From Lentisphaeria bacterium (GTDB lineage Bacteria > Verrucomicrobiota > Lentisphaeria > Oligosphaerales > Oligosphaeraceae): a stretch of 27,086 bases of DNA. Every line of letters begins with the position of its first letter. Position 1 is the stretch's first letter. The position numbers were made by a program, and so were the translations under genes. Location: positions 1-27,086 of the forward strand of contig JAEDNB010000004.1 of NCBI GenBank assembly GCA_016302725.1. The letters are read 5' to 3'. The notes under the pieces are model-generated. The model was not told the DNA's origin and did no database searches. It was given only the letters and a program-made list of their open reading frames with translations. This document shows, one piece after another, positions 1 through 7,523 of this stretch.

Positions 1-1047
1 AGGGGTTCCGTGGATGAGGGGGAGAGTCAGGGGGAGGGGGTGTTCCGGGATGCCCCAACTGTCGGAGAAACGGATTTCCAGATATGCCTTGCTGGTCTTT
101 TCCCCGTTTTCCACGGTGAGGAGCCGGGTGAAGGAGGCGCTCTTTCCCGGGGGGATGGCGCCGAAGTAGAAGAGTTTTCCGTGGAGTCCCGGGATGCGGG
201 AGAAGGACCTGGCGATGAGGCAGGAGGTCTGGACGCTGCCCCGGTTGGTCACTTCCACGGTCAGGGGGAAGGCCTCCCCCGTGACGGCGAAGGCCATGGA
301 CTTGGGGAGGATGAGTCGGCATTGGAGGGCCTCCTGCTCGGGCTTCCGCCGGCTGAGTCGGAAATCCAAGCCGTAGGCCAGGAGGATTTCCCCCGCCTCG
401 TCTTCCTCCAGCCGCTTTTCGTCGTTTTCCGCGCGCTGGGGCATGGTCCTGGTGAGGGGGAAGACGAGTTCGGGGTATCCCTCCACCTGGATGCTGACCT
501 GGCTCCGCCGGGTGCCCAGGTTGTCAAAGCGTGCGAGGAGATTCAGGCGGTTTTCCGGGTCCTGGACCACGCCCTGTTCGTCGGTGGCCAGGGGGATGCC
601 GTCCAGGAGGACCTTGGTGTTGGCCAGGGGGCCTCCTTCCAGGAGGAGTGTGCGGGGCCGGGTTTCCTCCTCCCAGACTTCGCCCTCCAGGCGTCGGAGT
701 TCGATGGTGCCCTGTCCGGGGCTGTCCCCCGGGATGAAGGTGCGCAGGAACGCCTCGTAGATCCGCACCTCGGCCAGGGTCTGGAACTCCAGGATTTTCA
801 GTTGGAGGACCGGTTGGCGATGGGGATGGGAGAGGGCCAGGGCCGCCGCCAACTGGAATTCCGAGGTCTTTCCCCGCACCTCGGTGCGGAGGAAGGGGCC
901 CTTGCAGCGGGAGATGGTCTGCTTCTCTTCCCGCTGGGGGGGGGTCAACTGGTCCAGCACGGCGCTGGAGACCCCGATGCCGTCGTCGGCGGAAAGGCAG
1001 AGGAGGAGGGCGAGAAGGAAAAGGGGGATGAGTCGGCGTGGGGTCAT
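1..1047 (-). CDS. exported protein of unknown function, C-terminus beyond the window
   Basis: The frame starts at the ATG at 1047 and stays open for 349 codons to the left edge, so the C-terminus is missing. The N-terminus (MTPRRLIPLFLLALLLCLSA) is a clear Sec signal peptide, so the product should be periplasmic, outer-membrane or secreted. The rest is beta-rich. The segment around residues 265-325 reads like an Ig/CARDB-type fold (pattern 'VEVTNRGSVQTS', then 'GAIPPGKSASF'), which is common in surface and peptidase-accessory proteins. I do not recognise the family. It overlaps the upstream gene by 4 bp (ATGA) and has a strong Shine-Dalgarno inside that gene, so the two are almost certainly co-translated. 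Expression should follow the 1044-2135 gene. Confidence 0.75.
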   Translation of the reverse strand, partial: MTPRRLIPLFLLALLLCLSADDGIGVSSAVLDQLTPPQREEKQTISRCKGPFLRTEVRGKTSEFQLAAALALSHPHRQPVLQLKILEFQTLAEVRIYEAFLRTFIPGDSPGQGTIELRRLEGEVWEEETRPRTLLLEGGPLANTKVLLDGIPLATDEQGVVQDPENRLNLLARFDNLGTRRSQVSIQVEGYPELVFPLTRTMPQRAENDEKRLEEDEAGEILLAYGLDFRLSRRKPEQEALQCRLILPKSMAFAVTGEAFPLTVEVTNRGSVQTSCLIARSFSRIPGLHGKLFYFGAIPPGKSASFTRLLTVENGEKTSKAYLEIRFSDSWGIPEHPLPLTLPLIHGTP

Positions 1048-2135
1048 GGCGCAACCTCCTTTTCAACGGCCGGCTCCGGCTCCGGCTCCGGCTCTGCTTC
1101 TGGAGCCTGGCCGTCCTCCTCCTGGAGCCGTTTTTCCAGGAGGGCGATTCTGTGCCGGCGCCCCTGGTCGGCGGAGGTGACGAAGAGGCATCCCAGTTCA
1201 GGGTATTTTGCCCCGGGGAGTTCCCGGAGGATGTGGCTGGGTTCCTGGAGGGAGGTGGTGACCTCCTGGGGATCCCAGATTTGCGCCATGGTGGCGCCGA
1301 AGCGCAGGTTTGCCTCCTTTTCCTGGGGGGATTCCCCTTGTGGCGAGGAGAGCCACACCGCCTGCTTCAGAGTCTCCCCGTAGGCTTTCAGCTGCGCGGT
1401 CTGGGCGGGGGCGGGGAGGGAGCAGGGGAAGCCGGAGCACTTGCCCAGGGCGTCTGCCAGGGTGAATGCCTCGGGGAGGGAAACCCCCTCCTTTTGGAAG
1501 GAAAGGCAGATCCGGTCCAGCTCCTGGGGGGGGAGATTCCCATCCATGCGCTGGCGCAGGGCGCGGAACTGCTCTGCGGTGAGGGGCGTCTCGCTGACAT
1601 AGAAAGGGGCGCCCTTGGGGGGGGTGACCAGGAGGAAGTCAAGGCCCAGCTCCGTGGACATGCGGGCAGGGGGAGGCAGTTGCATCAGGCTGCGCTCCAG
1701 CTGCTGGAGATGGCGGCGCAGCAGCCCCGTCACCGCCTGCTGTTCCTGGCCGTATTTCTGGAGGGTGTCCAGGTAGATGGCGCTGTAGGCGCTCTCCTGG
1801 CGAATCAGTTGGCGGCTTCCGCTGTAGAGGGAGAGGTCGTTCCGGAAGGTGACCTGCCTTTGCTGGTCCCGCTCCAGGCTCTGGAAGAGTTCCCGCCCGT
1901 CCCGCCGGAGGCGGAGGGCGCGGAGGGCCGCCTCGTCTGCGTCCGGCGTCTGGAAGGCCTCCCGGAAATCCTCCTGGAATTTCCGCACCTTGTCCAGGTT
2001 CTGCTGGTGGATGTTCTGGAGGATGAGGAAATCTTCCTGGAGCTCCTGGAAGGTCTTGGGACTCTGCGGCACTGTCTGGGACAGCGCTCCCACGGCAAGG
2101 AGAGGGCAGAGAAGGAGGACAAGAAGCAGAGACAT
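1044..2135 (-). CDS. exported protein with coiled-coil and degenerate FGE-sulfatase-like (SUMF1) domain
   Basis: This is a 363-residue product. I chose the ATG at 2135 because it begins a good signal peptide (MSLLLVLLLCPLLAVGALSQ). Residues 28-150 are charged and helical, probably coiled coil. Residues 163-320 follow the order of a formylglycine-generating-enzyme/SUMF1 domain. 'GLDFLLVTPPKGAPFYVSETPLTAEQFRAL' resembles the FGE opening at 164-193. 'SLPEAFTLADAL' (219-230) matches the 'V.W.DA' step, 'CSLPAPAQTAQLKAY' (238-252) the 'RLPTEAEWEYA' step, and 'LGCLFVTS' (314-321) the 'GFRLV' end. The GNVWEW and catalytic cysteine features are not convincing, so it is probably a binding or structural relative. 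The tail (343-363) is Glu/Pro-rich. The family call is inference from pattern order only. Confidence 0.7.
   Translation of the reverse strand: MSLLLVLLLCPLLAVGALSQTVPQSPKTFQELQEDFLILQNIHQQNLDKVRKFQEDFREAFQTPDADEAALRALRLRRDGRELFQSLERDQQRQVTFRNDLSLYSGSRQLIRQESAYSAIYLDTLQKYGQEQQAVTGLLRRHLQQLERSLMQLPPPARMSTELGLDFLLVTPPKGAPFYVSETPLTAEQFRALRQRMDGNLPPQELDRICLSFQKEGVSLPEAFTLADALGKCSGFPCSLPAPAQTAQLKAYGETLKQAVWLSSPQGESPQEKEANLRFGATMAQIWDPQEVTTSLQEPSHILRELPGAKYPELGCLFVTSADQGRRHRIALLEKRLQEEDGQAPEAEPEPEPEPAVEKEVAP
1055..1061 (-). promoter_or_regulatory. ribosome binding site of the 1..1047 gene
   Basis: On the minus strand AAGGAGG lies 7 nt before the ATG at 1047, inside the last codons of the preceding gene. 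It fixes this start. It is notable because most minus-strand genes in the window have no visible Shine-Dalgarno. Confidence 0.75.
1071..1094. repeat. hexanucleotide tandem repeat (CGGCTC)x4
   Basis: Four exact copies of CGGCTC lie near the 3' end of the 1044-2135 gene and encode part of its Glu-Pro dipeptide tail. The repeat keeps frame, so copy changes would only alter tail length. Confidence 0.8.
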
Positions 2136-2235
2136 GGCGGGGAAGGGGGGATTCTCTATCGGTATCTCTTGTTCAGCGCATTCACCGTTGTTGCAGAAGG
2201 CCCTGTGGCGGGGGGCGGCCGGGGCGGGCATGGGG

Positions 2236-2252
2236 CGGCCGCCTTCCGGCCG
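2236..2252 (-). terminator. GC-rich hairpin between rhaB and the next gene
   Basis: CGGCCG at 2236-2241 and 2247-2252 can pair across a 5-nt loop, 24 nt after the rhaB stop in the minus direction. No T tract follows, so it may be a processing or weak termination element rather than a classic terminator. Confidence 0.3.
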
Positions 2253-2275
2253 GGGTGTGTGGTGGAGGCGGGGTT

Positions 2276-3766
2276 TTAGCCGATGGACTTGCCGCCCTTG
2301 CAGACCTCCTGGTAGCGGAGGTAGGCCTTTTCCCAGAGGGGTGCGTCAGTGGGTTCGTAGCGCTGCGTGGGAGTGGAGGCGGCCACGATTTTCCGTCCGG
2401 TCTCCAGGTCGGGGATGTCTCCGGTGGCCATGGCCTGCCCCAGGATGTTGCCCATGGCGGTGGCCTCCACGGGGCCGGTGATGACGGGGGCCTGGATTGC
2501 GTTGGCGGTGAACTCGTTGAGGAGGACGTTCTGGCAACCGCCGCCCACCAGGTGGAGGACGGTGAGCCTTTCCCCCTGGAGGGTTTCCAGTTCGTTCCAG
2601 GTCTGGCGGTAGCGCAGGGCCAGGGATTCCAGGGCGACGCGGATGATTTGTGCGGGGGTCTGGGGTTCCGCCTGTCCGCTCTCCCGGCAGAACTGCCGGA
2701 TTCTTGCGGGCATGTCCCCGGGGGCTTCGAAGAGTTGGTCGTTGGGGTTGATGATGGCCAGGAAGGGGGTGGCCTCCTTCCGCGCCATTTCGGCCAATTC
2801 GCCGAAGGAGAATTTCTTGCCTTCCCGGATCCACTGGTTGCGGCACTCCTGGATGAGCCAGAGGCCCATGATGTTCTTCAGGAAGCGGATGGTGTTCCCC
2901 ACGCCGCCCTCGTTGGTGTAGTTGGCGGCCAGGGCCTGGGCGTCGGTGCGGGGCGTCTTCCGCTCCACGCCCATGAGGCTCCAGGTGCCGCTGGAGAGGT
3001 AGGCCCAGTTCCGCTCCCCGCCGGCGGGGACGGCGGCCACGGCGGAGGCCGTGTCATGGCTGCCGATGAGGATGACGGGGATGGGGCCGCAGTGGAACTC
3101 CTCCTGGAGTTCGTGGGAGAGGGGGGCCGCCACCGTGCAGGCGGGGAGGATCTGGGGGAAGAGGGAGCGCTTGAGGCCCAGGGCGTCGATGATTTTCCAG
3201 GACCAGTCCCCCGTGTGGGGGTTGAAGAGCTGGGAGGTGGTGGCGATGGAGTATTCGGCGGCCACCTTCCCGCAGAGGAGATAGGTGAGGGCGTTGGGGA
3301 TGAAGAGGAGTTTGTCGGCCTGCTGCAGCGCCTCCTCTCCGTCCCGCAGGGAGGCGGAGAGTTGGAAGATGGTGTTCAGGTTCATGAACTGGATGCCGGT
3401 CTCCTGGTAGACCTCCTCCCGGGAGATGCGCTGGAAGGTCCAGGGCATGATGTCATCGGTGCGGGGGTCCCGGTAGTGGTGGGGCAGGCCAATCAACTTT
3501 CCGTCCGCCCCCAGGTAGCAGAGGTCCACTCCCCAGGTGTCGATGCCGATGCCGTCGATGGGCTTTCCCGTGGCGAGGGCCTTGCGCAGGCCTTCCCGGA
3601 TTTCGGCGAAGAGGGTGTGGATGTCCCAGTAGAGATGTCCGTCCACCTCATGGGGCCCGTTGGCGAAGCGGTGGAGTTCCTCCAGGGCGATGGTGTTTCC
3701 GTCGAAGTCACCCATGATGGCGCGTCCGCTGGAGGCGCCCAAGTCGAAAGCCAGGAAGTGTTTCAT
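2276..3766 (-). CDS. rhaB: rhamnulokinase
   Basis: FGGY-family sugar kinase that phosphorylates L-rhamnulose to L-rhamnulose-1-phosphate with ATP in the cytosol. The product is 496 residues, close to E. coli RhaB (about 489). Visible hallmarks are the N-terminal phosphate-binding 'FDLGASSGRAIMG', the 'GIDTWGVDLCYLG' segment, 'IGSHDTASAVAAVP', 'YLSSGTWSLMG', and the C-terminal 'VGGGCQNVLLNEFTANA' followed by 'GPVEATAMGNILGQA', which is very characteristic of RhaB. The ATG at 3766 overlaps the stop of the upstream phosphoesterase by 4 bp (ATGA), so translation is coupled. No rhaA, rhaD or rhamnose transporter is in view. Regulation is probably through the promoter ahead of the histidine kinase at 7286. 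Confidence 0.95.
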   Translation of the reverse strand: MKHFLAFDLGASSGRAIMGDFDGNTIALEELHRFANGPHEVDGHLYWDIHTLFAEIREGLRKALATGKPIDGIGIDTWGVDLCYLGADGKLIGLPHHYRDPRTDDIMPWTFQRISREEVYQETGIQFMNLNTIFQLSASLRDGEEALQQADKLLFIPNALTYLLCGKVAAEYSIATTSQLFNPHTGDWSWKIIDALGLKRSLFPQILPACTVAAPLSHELQEEFHCGPIPVILIGSHDTASAVAAVPAGGERNWAYLSSGTWSLMGVERKTPRTDAQALAANYTNEGGVGNTIRFLKNIMGLWLIQECRNQWIREGKKFSFGELAEMARKEATPFLAIINPNDQLFEAPGDMPARIRQFCRESGQAEPQTPAQIIRVALESLALRYRQTWNELETLQGERLTVLHLVGGGCQNVLLNEFTANAIQAPVITGPVEATAMGNILGQAMATGDIPDLETGRKIVAASTPTQRYEPTDAPLWEKAYLRYQEVCKGGKSIG

Positions 3767-4623
3767 GGTGTCAGGGGGGGCTCTTGGAGAGTCAGGAGCC
3801 TGGGGGTGAGGGTGCCGTCGTCCGGGAGGAAATCCAGGGCGGCACAGGAGTTTTGGATGGTGAGGGAGCCCGCGCCGACCAGCCACGGCCTGGCCTGTTC
3901 GGGGGGGAGGAGGAAGGGGTAGTGGACGTGGCCGGCGCAATATGCCTGGAAGAGGCCTTTCTCCCCCCATTGGAGGAGGGTTTGCCACCCCTCCAGGCGG
4001 GAGCGCCAGAAGAGGGGCCTTCCCCGTCTTCCCAGGAGGGGGAAGTGGCATGCCATCAGCCGCAGGGAGCCCGTGCAGGGAGAGTTGAGAATATAGCCTA
4101 GTTTATCCCAGTCGCAGGGGGGCATGGTGCCGTGGGAGAGCCATGGCGCACAGGGGCGGGCGGGGGAGAGGAGGACGATTTCCAGGGGGCCCAGGGATTG
4201 TGCGCAGGGCAGTTCCTCCAGCTCCAGGCCCTGGTTGAGTTCCCGGAAGGCCTGGTGGAGATGGGGGAGGTTTTCCTGGACGTAGGCGTCATGGTTTCCG
4301 GGGACGTAGAGGAAGCGTCCGTGGCAGGCTTCCCGGATGGGCTGGAGGAGGGAGAGGGCCAGGCGGAACTCCTCCTGGGAGCCGATGGAGGTCAGGTCGC
4401 CCGTGCAGAGGACGGCGTCCGCCAGGCCGTCCCTGCACCATTGGGCGATGGTATCCAGGTGCTGGAGGGAGAGTTTTCCCTGTCGGGAGAGGAACTGGTT
4501 GGCGCGTCCCAGGCACCGTTTGTCCAGGAGATATTTCCAGGACCAGTCGGAGATTCCGGCGTGGAGGTCAGAGATATGGAGGAGCCGGAAGGCGCCCTGG
4601 GGTTTGGGGGGAAGGGGAGGCAT
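3763..4623 (-). CDS. calcineurin-like metallophosphoesterase
   Basis: This 286-residue cytosolic protein has all the metal-ligand blocks of the superfamily in order: 'HISDLHAG' (D-x-H), 'CTGDLTSIG' (GD), 'VPGNHDAYVQE' (GNHD), 'MACHFPLLG' (H) and 'AGHVHYPF' (GHxH). It should be a dinuclear metal phosphohydrolase; the substrate cannot be read from sequence. The 'DKR.LG..N..LSR' segment after the first motif is typical of a bacterial subgroup that includes lipid-A-precursor pyrophosphatase-like enzymes (LpxG type in chlamydiae), so UDP-diacylglucosamine is one possibility, held weakly. The gene starts 6 nt after the upstream regulator's stop and overlaps rhaB by 4 bp. There is no signal peptide. 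Confidence 0.88.
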   Translation of the reverse strand: MPPLPPKPQGAFRLLHISDLHAGISDWSWKYLLDKRCLGRANQFLSRQGKLSLQHLDTIAQWCRDGLADAVLCTGDLTSIGSQEEFRLALSLLQPIREACHGRFLYVPGNHDAYVQENLPHLHQAFRELNQGLELEELPCAQSLGPLEIVLLSPARPCAPWLSHGTMPPCDWDKLGYILNSPCTGSLRLMACHFPLLGRRGRPLFWRSRLEGWQTLLQWGEKGLFQAYCAGHVHYPFLLPPEQARPWLVGAGSLTIQNSCAALDFLPDDGTLTPRLLTLQEPPLTP

Positions 4624-4629
4624 GGGGGG

Positions 4630-6057
4630 CTACTCTTCCTGGGGGGGCGGGGCCTCCAGTTCCGGGTGCTGCAGGAGCCTGCGCTGGAGGGTCCTGCGGC
4701 TGATGCCCAGGATTTCCGCCGCCCTGGTGCGGTTTCCCCCCGCCTGTTCCAGGGCGCGCTTCATGGCGGCCAGTTCATTGGCCCGGATGTCCAGGGAAAC
4801 GGGCTGGGGGGCTGCGTCTTCCGCAGGGGAGGGGGATGGCTGGGGGGGCGGGGCCTCCTCCTTCCCCGGGGAAGGGGAGAGGACGAAGGCGTCCACGATT
4901 TCCCGGGGGATGTCGGTGACGGTGAGGCGGTTTCCCCGGGTCATGACCACCATCCGCTCCACGCAGTTCCGCAGTTCCCGGATGTTTCCGGGCCAGCGGT
5001 ATGCCTGGAGGACATTCATGGCGTCCTGGGTGAAGCCGTGGATGTCCCGCCCATTGTCCTGGGCGATGGAGTGGAGGAAATGGGTGAGCAGTTCGGGGAT
5101 GTCCTCGGGGTGTTCCCGGAGGGGGGGCAGTTGGAGGTTGACCACATTGAGGCGGAAATAGAGGTCTTCCCGGAAGGTGCCTTCCTTGACCATCGCCTTC
5201 AGGTCCCGGTTGGTGGCGGCCACCAGGCGGACATCCACGGGGATGGTGGTGGAGCCGCCCACGCGCTCCAGGGTGCGGGTTTCCAGCACCCGCAGGAGTT
5301 TTACCTGGGTGGGCAGGGAGATTTCCCCGATTTCATCCAGGAAGAGGGTGCCCCGGTTGGCCTTTTCGAAGCGTCCGATGACCCGTTCGTCCGCCCCTGT
5401 GTAGGCGCCCCGTTCGTGTCCGAACAGTTCGCTTTCCAGGAGGTTTTCATTGAGGGCCGCGCAGTGGACGGGGACGAAGGGGGCCTTGCTGCGGGGGCTC
5501 CAGGCGTGGAGGGCGTGGGCGAAGAGTTCCTTTCCGGTTCCGCTTTCCCCGGTGATCAGGACGGTGGAGCGGGAGGCGGCGGCCTGCTGTGCCTTCTCCA
5601 GGAGCTGGCGCATCACGGGGGAGGAGCCGATGATGCCCTCGGGGGGGCGGGCCGCATTGGCGTGCGCCTGGGAACGACGGCGCTTGGCCAGTTCCTCCAG
5701 CCCCCGGTCGATCATCATCTCCAGGTCGTCCAGGTTGACGGGCTTGGTGAGATAGTCGTATGCCCCCGCCCGCACCGCCTCCATGGCGGTCTGGACGGAG
5801 CCGTAGGCGGTGAGCATGATGATGAGGGGGGCGTTCTCCCGCCGGGAGACCTCCCGGGTGAAGGCCATGCCGTCCATGCCCGGCATCCGCAAATCCGTCA
5901 GGACGATGTCCACCTTCCGCTTCTTCAGGGTCTCCATTCCCTGGAGGGCGTCGTTGGCCAGGAGGACCTGGTATTTGTCGGAGAAGGCGTCCTGGAGGCC
6001 CTCGCGGGTGTTTCGTTCGTCGTCGATGACCAGAATGACAGGGAGAGAGGCGGGCAT
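4630..6057 (-). CDS. NtrC-family sigma-54-dependent response regulator
   Basis: This 475-residue protein has three domains. The receiver (about 6-125) has acidic pair D12/D13, phospho-acceptor D55, T83 and K105 all intact. The AAA+ domain (about 140-375) has Walker A 'GESGTGKE' (170-177), the sigma-54-contacting GAYTGA loop (217-222) and Walker B around 'LFLDEIGE'. A Pro-rich linker (395-420) leads to a Fis-type helix-turn-helix (427-462, 'GNRTRAAEILGISRRTLQRRL'). It should activate RNA polymerase-sigma-54 when phosphorylated. The start is 26 nt downstream of the kinase stop, so kinase and regulator form a cognate pair. GAYTGA instead of GAFTGA is a common functional variant. No Shine-Dalgarno is visible; a C-rich stretch precedes the ATG. 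Confidence 0.95.
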   Translation of the reverse strand: MPASLPVILVIDDERNTREGLQDAFSDKYQVLLANDALQGMETLKKRKVDIVLTDLRMPGMDGMAFTREVSRRENAPLIIMLTAYGSVQTAMEAVRAGAYDYLTKPVNLDDLEMMIDRGLEELAKRRRSQAHANAARPPEGIIGSSPVMRQLLEKAQQAAASRSTVLITGESGTGKELFAHALHAWSPRSKAPFVPVHCAALNENLLESELFGHERGAYTGADERVIGRFEKANRGTLFLDEIGEISLPTQVKLLRVLETRTLERVGGSTTIPVDVRLVAATNRDLKAMVKEGTFREDLYFRLNVVNLQLPPLREHPEDIPELLTHFLHSIAQDNGRDIHGFTQDAMNVLQAYRWPGNIRELRNCVERMVVMTRGNRLTVTDIPREIVDAFVLSPSPGKEEAPPPQPSPSPAEDAAPQPVSLDIRANELAAMKRALEQAGGNRTRAAEILGISRRTLQRRLLQHPELEAPPPQEE

Positions 6058-6083
6058 GGGGGCGGAAGGGGGAGCCTGGGGGG

Positions 6084-7286
6084 TCAGGCCTCCGGGCTGG
6101 AGAGTTGTCGGATGTTTCTGGCGGAGCGGGGCAGGCTGATGGTGAAGGCGGCCCCGTCTCCTGGCTTCCCGTCGATGGAGAGGACTCCGCCGTGGGACTG
6201 GACGATTCGGTTGACGATGAGCAGGCCCAGCCCATGGCCGCCCTCCTTGGTGGTGTAGTAGGGTTCCAGGAGGTGGGAGAGCTGCTCTGCGCTCAAGCCC
6301 GGCCCGTTGTCGGCGAAGCGGAGGTGTACGGACGTGTCGTCCACGGTGCAGAGGATTTGGAGTTCCCCGCCGCTTTCCAGGGCCTGCATGGCGTTTTTCA
6401 TCAAGTTGAAGAAGGCCTGGGTCAGTTGTCCGGCGTCGCCGGTGATGACGGGGACGAAGGCGGGGAAATTCATGCTTACGCGGATGCCCTTGGCCTGGAA
6501 TTCCGGCTGGAGGAGTTTCAGGGTGCTCAAGACCAGGTCCTGGAGGTGGAGGGGGCTTCGCTCCAGGCGCCCGGGGCGGACGGCGTGGAGGAAATTCCGG
6601 ATGATGCCGTCCATCCTGACCATTTCCTGGGAGGCGATTTCCGTGAAATGCTCCGCCGCCTCCAGGGCCGTGCTGCTTTCCTTTCCCCGGAGTTTTCGTT
6701 TCAGGATTTGGAGATGGATGCCCAGGGTATTGAGGGGGTTTCCCAGTTCATGGGCGACCCCTGCGGCCAATTGGGTGATGGCTGTGAGCTTGCCCGTCTC
6801 GATACTTTTTTCGTTGTCTTCCTTTCGTTCGGTGATATCGTGGAAGATGAGGGTAGCCAGGGGGTGGCTTCCCCGTGGGGAGGGGTCTGGATGGGGGGTG
6901 ACGGGCAGGAAATAGAGGGAGAGGAAGCGGTGTTTCGGGTAGGTGACTTCCAGTTCCGTGCGGCTGAAGCGGTCCCACTGTTCGGGGGGGGTGTCCCTGA
7001 ACTGGTTCCAGTCGAACTGCCGGAAATACTGGGCGATGGAGTGGGTCTCGAAATTCTCGGGGATGCCGAAGAGTTCCCTGGCGGCGGGGTTGGCGAGGCG
7101 GATTTTCAGGTTGTTGTCCACCACGATGATGCCCTCCTTCAGGGTCTGGAAGATGTCCCCGAAGAGGGCCTCCATGTATCCCTGGTCGTTCAGCGCGTTG
7201 CGGAGATAGTTCCGCAAGTGGGGCGCGTCCAGCGTGTCCAGCTTCTCCAGGAGCCGTTTGCGGTTGTTGGGGGTGCGGAAAGACAT
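6084..7286 (-). CDS. soluble PAS-domain sensor histidine kinase (NtrB-like)
   Basis: This 400-residue protein has no membrane segment or signal peptide, so it senses something in the cytosol. A PAS domain lies at about 40-155 ('EGIIVVDNNLKIRLANPAARELFG'). The dimerisation/phospho-acceptor helix has 'AAGVAHELGNPLNT' with H179. The HATPase_c domain has an N box with N298 ('FFNLMKNAMQAL'), the G1 box 'DNGPG' (326-330) and the G2 box 'GGHGLGL' (349-355). It is first in the run kinase, regulator, phosphoesterase, rhaB. The upstream 237 bp carries two clear dyads. The ATG is preceded by a run of C residues rather than a Shine-Dalgarno. Confidence 0.94.
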   Translation of the reverse strand: MSFRTPNNRKRLLEKLDTLDAPHLRNYLRNALNDQGYMEALFGDIFQTLKEGIIVVDNNLKIRLANPAARELFGIPENFETHSIAQYFRQFDWNQFRDTPPEQWDRFSRTELEVTYPKHRFLSLYFLPVTPHPDPSPRGSHPLATLIFHDITERKEDNEKSIETGKLTAITQLAAGVAHELGNPLNTLGIHLQILKRKLRGKESSTALEAAEHFTEIASQEMVRMDGIIRNFLHAVRPGRLERSPLHLQDLVLSTLKLLQPEFQAKGIRVSMNFPAFVPVITGDAGQLTQAFFNLMKNAMQALESGGELQILCTVDDTSVHLRFADNGPGLSAEQLSHLLEPYYTTKEGGHGLGLLIVNRIVQSHGGVLSIDGKPGDGAAFTISLPRSARNIRQLSSPEA

Positions 7287-7338
7287 GGGGGGAGGGGACG
7301 GAAGAGGCCAGGGCCTGGATACGGAAAACCGACGGTCC

Positions 7339-7378
7339 CCCCGCCGACGCGGGGACGTCGGAGGAGCCGTCGGCGGGG
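7339..7378. repeat. 11-bp perfect inverted repeat upstream of the histidine kinase
   Basis: CCCCGCCGACG (7339-7349) and CGTCGGCGGGG (7368-7378) are exact reverse complements separated by 18 bp, about 53-92 bp ahead of the kinase start. It could be an operator or a hairpin in the kinase leader. A related string, AGCCGTCGGCGG, recurs near 17257 ahead of another gene. Confidence 0.55.
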
Positions 7379-7464
7379 CGGGGCGTCTAGGGCGGGGCGG
7401 GGGCTTTCCCGTGCGCCTCGACGGCCGTGATGGCCTTTCTGGGGCTAGTTCCCTCTAAAGCCAG

Positions 7465-7503
7465 GCATGCGCCTCTGTGTGGTCCCTCCACCTCCGCGCA
7501 TGC
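7465..7503. repeat. 8-bp inverted repeat with GCATGC cores
   Basis: GCATGCGC (7465-7472) and GCGCATGC (7496-7503) are exact inverted copies 23 bp apart. They lie 21-59 bp past the stop of the 7524-8402 gene and about 180-217 bp before the kinase start. Each half contains the palindrome GCATGC. It may be a weak terminator or a regulator site; no T tract follows. Confidence 0.45.
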
Positions 7504-7523
7504 TCCGGCCTTATGCAGGGCAT

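Noticed and set aside
4132..6258. A 708-codon plus-strand frame, and similar long plus-strand frames at 2255-3922, 10012-12060, 14831-17257 and 17441-19813
   Set aside because: All lie opposite well-supported minus-strand genes (rhaB, the regulator, U32, greA and others) and translate to biased sequence without motifs.
7457..7476. Sigma-54-like AGGCGC-N5-TGGCT on the minus strand upstream of the histidine kinase
   Set aside because: Spacing is right, but both blocks depart from consensus at more than one position and it overlaps the GCATGCGC dyad.
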